Of a DNA stretch of 11,833 bases, positions 7,224-11,833 are shown in pieces (the first letter of the stretch is position 1; every line of letters begins with the position of its first letter). This stretch comes from Armatimonadota bacterium (GTDB lineage: Bacteria; Sysuimicrobiota; Sysuimicrobiia; Sysuimicrobiales; JACQTN01), in contig JACQTN010000477.1 of NCBI GenBank assembly GCA_016210785.1, positions 1 to 11,833 on the forward strand. Direction: 5' to 3'. A program made the translations under genes and the position numbers. Under the pieces are notes generated by a model. The model ran no database searches. It saw only the letters and a program-made list of their open reading frames with translations, and was not told where the DNA came from.

Positions 7224-9179
7224 CTAGTCACCCCCTCGTTTGTGAAACGGCCGGTAGGGCCGGCCGGTCTCCTCGTGATACTTGAACTTGGTCAGGAACT
7301 CCACCCAGTGCAGACGGGCCGGCTGGATGACGTGGCCGAAGATGGTGAGCGCGAAGAAGAGCGTGTGGACGACGATGCCCACGAAGATCCCGATGACGAT
7401 GCCCATGCTCCCCGCCATCCGGCCCAGCGTGTTGGCGGTGTCGGCCAGCAGCGCCGCGGCCAGGCCGAAGGCCAGAAGCCGCGCGTGCGACAAGACGTGC
7501 CCGAAGCCGGTGAAGCTCTCCAGCAGCCACATCAGGCTGCCGGGCTTCATGGAGGCGGCGGCGGTGGCCAGGGCGCCGAGCGCGGCGATGCCGCCCCACT
7601 TGAGGAAGGACTGCGGCAGCACGTTGCCCATGGCCCCCAGGCCCAGCAGCAGGGCGGAGACGCCGAAGATGAGCGTCAGCGACTCGAAGATCCCGGTGCG
7701 GTGCCGGTGCACGAAGGCCAGCACCAGGTGGATGAGCAGCCCGGTGTAGACCATCACGACGCCGGACAGCAGGATCAGCTTGAAGTACAGGTCGCGCTCG
7801 TGCTCGCCGGTGCGGTGAAAGATGGGTTTGACGTGGAAGAGCAGTTCGGGGAGGTTGCCGAAGACCTCGCCGTAGATCGCGCCGAACAGGATCATCCAGC
7901 CCGCACAGATCCGCACCAGGAAGCTCAGGTCGCCCACCACGTCCGGGTTGAACCGCAGGCTCAGCAGCTTGATCTCCAGAGGCTGCCCCGCCTTCGCCCG
8001 CTGCGCCAGCCAGTGGCCCAGCAGGAAGATCAGGATGCCGTACCCCACGTCCCCGATGACCAGCCCCACGAAGATGGGAAAGGAGATGGCGAAGACCGGG
8101 CTGGGATCCCAGAAGCCGTACCGCGGGGGCATGAACAGGGCCAGCAGCCGCTGGAACGGTTTGATGAAGGGATGGTTGTCCAGCAGGACGGGGACGGCTT
8201 CCGCTTCGTGGGGGTCGGCGGGGGTGTCGTAGACCAGAACCTCCTCGCCATGGGTCCTGCGGAGCACCCCGCGCACCTGGGAGAGGCTGCGCGCGGGCGC
8301 CCACCCGTGAATGAGGAAGGTGAAACGGCTCTGGGCAAAGTTGGGCAGCACCTGCAGCCGGGTCAGGCGGTCCGCCACCAGCGTGCGGATGGCCCGCAGC
8401 CGCGCCCGGTGCGCCTCGCTCAGCCGGCGGATCTCTTTCGTGGCCTGCTCGATCGCGCGCGGCAACTCCTGGCGCCGGCGGGTCATCACCTGCACCGCCT
8501 CCGCCATGGAGACACCGGCGAAGCGGGACGGCAGCCGCAGTTCCGTGAGGCCGGCGCGGGCCAGGAACGAGCGCACCGCCTCCGCGTCCCGCTTGTGGAA
8601 CGCCACCACGACGCCGGTGCGGTCGTCGTCGATGGTGCGCCGGAGGATCTCCACCCGGCCCTCGGTCAGCCGCTCCAGCTCCACACGCAGCGCGGCCAGC
8701 ACCGTCGCGTCCCTGGCCTTGAGGATGAACCCGACGCTCTCCAGGTGCTTGCTCCCCTCCAGCTCGCCGAGCAGAGGGGAGAGCACGCGGACCGCGTCTT
8801 CGTAGGCGTCGATCAGCTCCAGCTCCTCTTCGGCCTCCAGGCGCTGCCGGGTCACCTCGCGCACCCGGCTCTCCGTCTCGTCGATCTCCCGGGTGAGGGC
8901 GGAGGTCTCCACGTCCGCCAGGGCGGCGGTGTCGGGAGGCGCTTCGCGGCCGGCCGAGGGCAGGAGCGAGAGCAGCCCGTCCATGCGGGCGGCGAGGCGC
9001 TCCAGCGCAACCTGCTCCTGGGACTCCTCGGCGCCGGGGGAGAGCTGGGTGACGGCGGGGACTTCCTCGGCCTCGATCCTGTCGATGTGCAGGATGCCCA
9101 GACGTTGGACCTCGTCCACCACCTGGCCCAGCAGACGCTTCGGGCCCACGATGAGGACGCGGCTCATCTCAACGATCAT
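7224..9179 (-). CDS. atpI: V/A-type ATP synthase subunit I (membrane stator, a-subunit homolog)
   Basis: Subunit I is the large membrane stator that holds the ion half-channels beside the K ring. The 651-residue protein has a cytoplasmic N-terminal half (about 1-340) with two coiled-coil arms (around 50-125 and 225-275) that bind the peripheral stalks, and a C-terminal half with about eight membrane helices, starting PVFAISFPIFVGLVIGDVGY (361-380). The two functional arginines are present: Arg567 in LSHARLLAFGLA and Arg622 in IQPARLHWVEF, equivalent by motif to Arg735 and Arg799 of yeast Vph1. Length matches Thermus I (about 650). ATG 9179 overlaps the atpH stop as ATGA. A second Met at codon 5 is possible. 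Stop is TAG, followed directly by atpK. Confidence 0.96.
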   Translation of the reverse strand: MIVEMSRVLIVGPKRLLGQVVDEVQRLGILHIDRIEAEEVPAVTQLSPGAEESQEQVALERLAARMDGLLSLLPSAGREAPPDTAALADVETSALTREIDETESRVREVTRQRLEAEEELELIDAYEDAVRVLSPLLGELEGSKHLESVGFILKARDATVLAALRVELERLTEGRVEILRRTIDDDRTGVVVAFHKRDAEAVRSFLARAGLTELRLPSRFAGVSMAEAVQVMTRRRQELPRAIEQATKEIRRLSEAHRARLRAIRTLVADRLTRLQVLPNFAQSRFTFLIHGWAPARSLSQVRGVLRRTHGEEVLVYDTPADPHEAEAVPVLLDNHPFIKPFQRLLALFMPPRYGFWDPSPVFAISFPIFVGLVIGDVGYGILIFLLGHWLAQRAKAGQPLEIKLLSLRFNPDVVGDLSFLVRICAGWMILFGAIYGEVFGNLPELLFHVKPIFHRTGEHERDLYFKLILLSGVVMVYTGLLIHLVLAFVHRHRTGIFESLTLIFGVSALLLGLGAMGNVLPQSFLKWGGIAALGALATAAASMKPGSLMWLLESFTGFGHVLSHARLLAFGLAAALLADTANTLGRMAGSMGIVIGIFVGIVVHTLFFALTIFGHVIQPARLHWVEFLTKFKYHEETGRPYRPFHKRGGD

Positions 9180-9526
9180 CCACCAAGCCCCCCGAGGACC
9201 CGCGTCACCACCGCGTCCACCGCGCTGTCCAGGCGCGCCTCTGCCCGCTGCTTGAGCACGGCGGCCTGCTGCCGGGCCTTGCCGAGAATCTCGGTGGAGA
9301 TCCCTTCCGCCTCCTGCTGGGCCCGGCGCTCGTACTCGCGGGCGAGCGCGGCGGTCTCCTCCTGCGCCCGGCGAAGGATCGCGTCGGCGTCCCGGCGCGC
9401 GCCCTCGGTCACCTTCGCCGCTTCGTCCTTGGCCGAGGCGACGACCTGCTCCAGCTGGCGCTCCTTCTCCGCCAGCAGGCGCAGGATGCCCTCACTGCTG
9501 TCCTGGTGCTTGGCGTGTTCGGCCAT
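9176..9526 (-). CDS. atpH: V/A-type ATP synthase subunit H/G (peripheral stalk)
   Basis: This 116-residue protein is almost wholly a charged alpha-helical coiled coil (about 14-105), with ILRLLAEKERQLEQVV at the start and alternating Ala/Glu/Arg heptads through AEGISTEILGKARQQ. It has no membrane segment. Such a protein as the first gene before atpI is subunit G of Thermus, called H in archaeal and some bacterial operons; it pairs with subunit E in the peripheral stalks. Coiled-coil composition alone is weakly diagnostic, so position in the operon carries much of the call. Start ATG 9526 has GGAG (9536-9539) with a nine-base spacer. It is the first gene behind the tandem promoter, with a 5' leader of about 100-120 bases, and overlaps atpI by four bases. 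Confidence 0.88.
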   Translation of the reverse strand: MAEHAKHQDSSEGILRLLAEKERQLEQVVASAKDEAAKVTEGARRDADAILRRAQEETAALAREYERRAQQEAEGISTEILGKARQQAAVLKQRAEARLDSAVDAVVTRVLGGLGG

Positions 9527-9575
9527 GGGTATATGCTCCGAGGGTCACAAAACTTACGCCGCCGTGGATTTCCGG

Positions 9576-9592
9576 GACCCCGGGGCGGGGTC
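9576..9592 (-). other. GC-rich hairpin in the atp operon 5' leader
   Basis: The minus strand reads GACCCC (9587-9592), loop GCCCC, GGGGTC (9576-9581), a perfect 6-bp stem between the tandem promoter and the atpH start. No T-run follows immediately, so it is not a clear terminator or attenuator. It may stabilise the leader. Confidence 0.4.
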
Positions 9593-9631
9593 TCCCCGGG
9601 CATCCGGACCACTCCGGGCGCAGGCACAACT

Positions 9632-9668
9632 TTCATCTTATCAAGCGCCGTTCATGTTATCAAGCGCC
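9632..9668 (-). repeat. Tandem 19-bp-period direct repeat in the promoter
   Basis: GGCGCTTGATAACATGAA (9651-9668) is followed after one base by GGCGCTTGATAAGATGAA (9632-9649), identical in 17 of 18 bases. A third, degenerate unit lies upstream, where CTTGACA (9677-9683) keeps the 19-base spacing to CTTGATA. The repeat units overlap the -35 and -10 elements. Confidence 0.9.
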
Positions 9669-9682
9669 TTATGGCCTGTCAA
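9635..9682 (-). promoter_or_regulatory. Tandem sigma70-type promoters of the atp operon
   Basis: P1 is TTGACA (9677-9682), a 17-base spacer, then TAACAT (9654-9659). P2 is TTGATA (9658-9663), a 17-base spacer, then TAAGAT (9635-9640). Both have optimal spacing and near-consensus hexamers in an otherwise GC-rich stretch, directly after the nuoN terminator and 109 or more bases before atpH. P2's -35 overlaps P1's -10. Predicted transcription starts are around 9647 and 9628. Confidence 0.8.
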
Positions 9683-9700
9683 GGCGCGAACGGCCGGCCC

Positions 9701-9725
9701 AAAAGCCGCGCCGGACGGGCGCGGC
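9701..9725 (-). terminator. Intrinsic terminator of the nuo operon
   Basis: The minus strand reads GCCGCGCC (9718-9725), loop CGTCC, GGCGCGGC (9705-9712), TTTT (9701-9704). This is a perfect 8-bp all-GC stem with a short T-run, 31 bases after the nuoN stop and 18 bases before the P1 -35 box. The T-run is short, so termination may be partial. Confidence 0.75.
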
Positions 9726-9756
9726 AGGCGTGGTGGGAGAGCGCCAGGGTCGAGGT

Positions 9757-11121
9757 TTACAACGACAGCAGCAGGACCGAGGCGGCCTTGGCCAGGTGGA
9801 TGAACGGCTCGGGATAGAGGCCCATCGCCAGCGTTCCCACCGCGGTCACGGCCAGGGCGGTGCGCAGCGTCCAGGGCTCTTGCACGGCGGTGTCCACCGC
9901 CGGCGGCGTCAGGTACATGACCCGGATCACGTTCGCGTAGTAGTACAAAGAGATCACGCTGTTGGCGATGGCGACCGCCGCCAGCCAGATCAGGTTCTTC
10001 TCGATGGCCGCGGCCAGCACGTAGTACTTGCCCAGGAAGACGCCCATGGGCGGGATGCCGGTGAGAGACAGCATGAAGATGGTCATGGTGACCGCCAGGG
10101 CCGGCGCCCGCCGGGAGAGGCCCGCGTAATCGTTGATGTCGTCGGAGGTGAGCCGCAGGCCGATGACGATGGCGACGAAGAACGCGCCCAGGTTGGTGAA
10201 GGTGTAGGCCAGGATGTAGAGCAGCAGGCCCGGGTTGCCGAAGGTCGCCCCGTAGGCGGCAGGCGCGATGAGCAGGAACCCGGCGTGGGAGATGCTGGAG
10301 TAGGCCAGCATCCGTTTGATGTTGCGCTGCGGCAGCGCCAGCAGGTTCCCCAGGAACATGGAGACGGCGGAGAGTCCCGCGATCAGCGTGATGTAGTCGA
10401 GCCCGGAGGGGGCGATGGCCACCACCACCACGCGCAGCAGCACGGCGAATCCCGCCGCCTTGGAGCCCACCGAGAGGAACGCGGCCACCGGAGTCGGTGC
10501 GCCCTCGTACACGTCGGGCGTCCACTGGTGGAAGGGGACCATGGAAATCTTGAACCCAAACCCGGCGAGCATCAGGGCGAGGGCGACGACCAGGGCGGAC
10601 GCAGGGGCCGTTGCCACCTTCTCGGCGATTACATAGAGGCTCGTCGACCCGGTCAGGCCGTAGAGCAGGGAGAAGCCGTAGAACATCACCGCCGAAGCGG
10701 CGGCGCCGAACAGGAAGTACTTCAGGCCGGCTTCGTTGCTCTTGGGGTTCCCCTTGAGGTACGCGGCCAGCACGTAGGAGGTCAGGCTGACGAACTCGAT
10801 GGAGAGCGCCACCAGGATCAGGTCGGCGCTGGCCGCCATGAGCACGAGACCCAGGCCCGTGAAGACCAGCAGCGTGTAGAACTCGCCCTCGAAGCGCCCC
10901 GCCCCTGCCGCCTCCCGCTCGCCCGAGGCGCGGAAGTAGTCCATGGAGGCCAGGATCACCAGCGTCGTGGCGATGATGGCCAGGACCTTGAAAAAGACGG
11001 CGAAGCCGTCCACGGCATAGGAGCCGAAGAAGACCGTGGTCCCGGGACGGTGCACCGCGCCCGCCAGACCCCATGTCGGAATGAGGGCCAGCAGCAGTCC
11101 GCCCACCGCGACCCACCCCAC
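9757..11121 (-). CDS. nuoN: NADH-quinone oxidoreductase subunit N (complex I), N-terminus interrupted
   Basis: NuoN is one of the three antiporter-like membrane subunits of complex I that pump protons during NADH oxidation. The 454-residue ORF contains the core residues: Glu109 in VALSIEFVSL, Lys191 in FKISMVPFHQWTPDVYEGAP, Lys221 in GSKAAG, the NIKRMLAYSSISHAG block at 267-281, and Lys365 in VFLGKYY. Many hydrophobic helices follow. The first available start is GTG 11121, but the SD is poor (GGAGAG 15 bases away) and the protein then lacks its first membrane helix. The missing N-terminus is present upstream in the same frame (ATG 11232) but is interrupted by TAG at 11146-11148. Restored, it would be about 491 residues including the amber position, near the E. 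coli length of 485. It is followed by an intrinsic terminator. Confidence 0.9.
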   Translation of the reverse strand: MGWVAVGGLLLALIPTWGLAGAVHRPGTTVFFGSYAVDGFAVFFKVLAIIATTLVILASMDYFRASGEREAAGAGRFEGEFYTLLVFTGLGLVLMAASADLILVALSIEFVSLTSYVLAAYLKGNPKSNEAGLKYFLFGAAASAVMFYGFSLLYGLTGSTSLYVIAEKVATAPASALVVALALMLAGFGFKISMVPFHQWTPDVYEGAPTPVAAFLSVGSKAAGFAVLLRVVVVAIAPSGLDYITLIAGLSAVSMFLGNLLALPQRNIKRMLAYSSISHAGFLLIAPAAYGATFGNPGLLLYILAYTFTNLGAFFVAIVIGLRLTSDDINDYAGLSRRAPALAVTMTIFMLSLTGIPPMGVFLGKYYVLAAAIEKNLIWLAAVAIANSVISLYYYANVIRVMYLTPPAVDTAVQEPWTLRTALAVTAVGTLAMGLYPEPFIHLAKAASVLLLSL

Positions 11122-11145
11122 GGCACGCTTGTGCAGCTCTCCGAC

Positions 11146-11232
11146 CTAGAGGTCCACCCCGAGCAGGATCAGGCCCTGGGCGGCCAGCCAGAGCTCCGGC
11201 ACCAATAGCGAGCGGTCGGAGGCCGGAGGCAT
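11146..11232 (-). pseudogene. nuoN: N-terminal fragment of nuoN ending in an in-frame TAG
   Basis: From ATG 11232, two bases after the nuoM stop (TGAGCATG), 28 codons encode MPPASDRSLLVPELWLAAQG and onward, ending in ILLGVDL. This has the acidic-hydrophobic look of NuoN transmembrane helix 1 (LxPExxLAxxGLxLLxxDL). A TAG follows at 11146-11148, and the same frame continues as VGELHKRAVGWVAVGG into the main nuoN ORF. No base is missing, so this is a single-codon interruption and not a frameshift. It could be a sequencing or assembly error, a real nonsense mutation, or read-through. Confidence 0.8.
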
Positions 11233-11234
11233 GC

Positions 11235-11833
11235 TCAGCGCAGCGCCGCGACCAGCGTGGTCATGGCGGTGTTGATGATGTCCAGCAGCGGCCGCGGGTA
11301 GACGCCGAAGATGATCATCAGCACGACCAGGGGGACCAGGGCCACCAGTTCACGGGTGTCCATGTCCGCCAGCCCCTTCCAGCGCGGGTTGGCCGGGCCG
11401 AGGAAGATGCGCTGGATCGTCCAGAGGAACATCGCCGCGGTGAGGATGATGCCGAGCAGGCCCGTCGCCGCCAGACCGGGGAAGATGCCGAAGGAGCCCA
11501 GGAAGATCAGGAACTCGGCGACAAAGCCCATCAGTCCGGGCAGGCCGAGCGAGGCCAGCATGGCGATGGAGGTGATCCCGGAGTAGACCGGCAGGACGGC
11601 CCCCAACCCGCCGAACTCGTCTACGCCACGCGTGTGCGCCCGGTAGTCGTAGATCACGCCGACGATCATGAACAACGCGCCGGTGATCACCCCGTGGGCG
11701 ACCATCTCGAAGACCGCCCCGTTCAGCGCCGTCGTGGCCGCCGCGGCCAGGCCGGGCTTCCCGTAGGCGAACGCGGCCGCGGAGACGCCCAGCATGACAT
11801 AGCCCATGTGGTTGACGCTGGAGTAGGCCACGA
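11235..11833 (-). CDS. nuoM: NADH-quinone oxidoreductase subunit M (complex I), 3' part
   Basis: Only the C-terminal 198-199 residues are in the window; the 5' part lies beyond the right edge. The fragment begins inside the conserved AYSSVNHMGYVMLG block, which in complete proteins follows an IKR-type sequence, so 11831 is not a true start. Further hallmarks are FEMVAHGVITGALFMIVGV, the YDYRAHTRGVDEFGGL loop and GLPGLMGFVAEFLIFLGSF, where Glu106 of the fragment matches the conserved Glu of the usual FVGEF motif (here FVAEF). About six membrane helices are visible. NuoM is the second antiporter-like proton-pumping subunit of complex I. Its TGA stop lies two bases before the nuoN ATG, as in a standard nuoM-nuoN operon end. 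Confidence 0.96.
   Translation of the reverse strand, partial: VAYSSVNHMGYVMLGVSAAAFAYGKPGLAAAATTALNGAVFEMVAHGVITGALFMIVGVIYDYRAHTRGVDEFGGLGAVLPVYSGITSIAMLASLGLPGLMGFVAEFLIFLGSFGIFPGLAATGLLGIILTAAMFLWTIQRIFLGPANPRWKGLADMDTRELVALVPLVVLMIIFGVYPRPLLDIINTAMTTLVAALR

Noticed and set aside
9409..9636. Short minus-strand frame starting near the P2 promoter (MKVVPAPG...)
   Set aside because: It runs out of frame into atpH, has no SD, and its start falls at the predicted promoter and transcription start.
7242..9803. 853-codon open frame on the plus strand antisense to atpI and atpH
   Set aside because: It is a shadow of GC-rich codon usage opposite a well-supported gene, is low in complexity (rich in His, Gln, Asp, Val, Gly, Arg) and matches no family.
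9641..11116. Second minus-strand frame of 491 codons across nuoN
   Set aside because: It is an alternative frame rich in Arg, Gly and Pro; the NuoN motifs are all in the other frame, so this is a shadow and not a frameshifted gene.
11146..11148. Pyrrolysine or general UAG recoding
   Set aside because: Three other genes in the window (atpI, atpC, atpF) end in TAG at the expected C-terminus, so UAG works as a stop here; read-through at this one site cannot be excluded.
9730..11208. Long plus-strand open frame (492 codons) opposite nuoN
   Set aside because: It is His/Gln/Gly/Arg-rich with no hydrophobic or domain pattern; the minus strand here clearly encodes membrane helices of NuoN.

Overview
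The window reads almost entirely on the minus strand. It holds two adjacent bioenergetic transcription units from a GC-rich bacterium. Reading 5'->3' on the minus strand (from high to low coordinates): the 3' half of nuoM, then nuoN (both proton-pumping antiporter-like subunits of respiratory complex I), a hairpin-plus-T4 intrinsic terminator, a tandem sigma70-type promoter built from 19-bp repeats, and a complete nine-gene V/A-type (rotary) ATPase operon in the order H(G)-I-K-E-C-F-A-B-D. A DUF881-family membrane protein gene follows directly behind atpD.

The subunit order and the protein sequences resemble the Thermus V/A-ATPase, an ATP synthase in a respiring bacterium. Complex I genes next door fit the same role here: complex I builds the proton (or sodium) gradient and the V/A-ATPase uses it to make ATP. 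Bacterial -35/-10 elements, Shine-Dalgarno sequences and the DUF881 protein argue for a bacterium rather than an archaeon. DUF881 is best known from Gram-positive-type (monoderm) lineages, so a GC-rich, possibly thermophilic lineage near Firmicutes/Actinobacteria-like or Thermus-like groups is plausible. The sequence does not settle the phylum.

Region by region: 1-133 is downstream sequence with a small imperfect hairpin. 134-886 is DUF881. 893-1576 is atpD. 1637-3052 is atpB. 3053-3131 is a gap holding a perfect 10-bp hairpin inside a repeat-like sequence. 3132-4889 is atpA. 4913-5230 is atpF, with a TTG start overlapping atpC. 5223-6257 is atpC. 6316-6897 is atpE. 6897-7220 is atpK. 7224-9179 is atpI. 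9176-9526 is atpH (subunit G). 9527-9756 is the promoter/terminator region. 9757-11121 is the nuoN ORF, with an N-terminal piece at 11146-11232 cut off by an in-frame TAG. 11235-11833 is partial nuoM. The genes are tightly packed, with stop/start overlaps at H/I, K/E and C/F.

No unknown multi-gene system, mobile element or CRISPR array is visible. The most notable points are the in-frame amber codon near the start of nuoN, the overlapping 19-bp-period tandem promoter, the hairpin repeat between atpA and atpB, a Walker A variant in AtpA, and the DUF881 gene tied to the ATPase operon.
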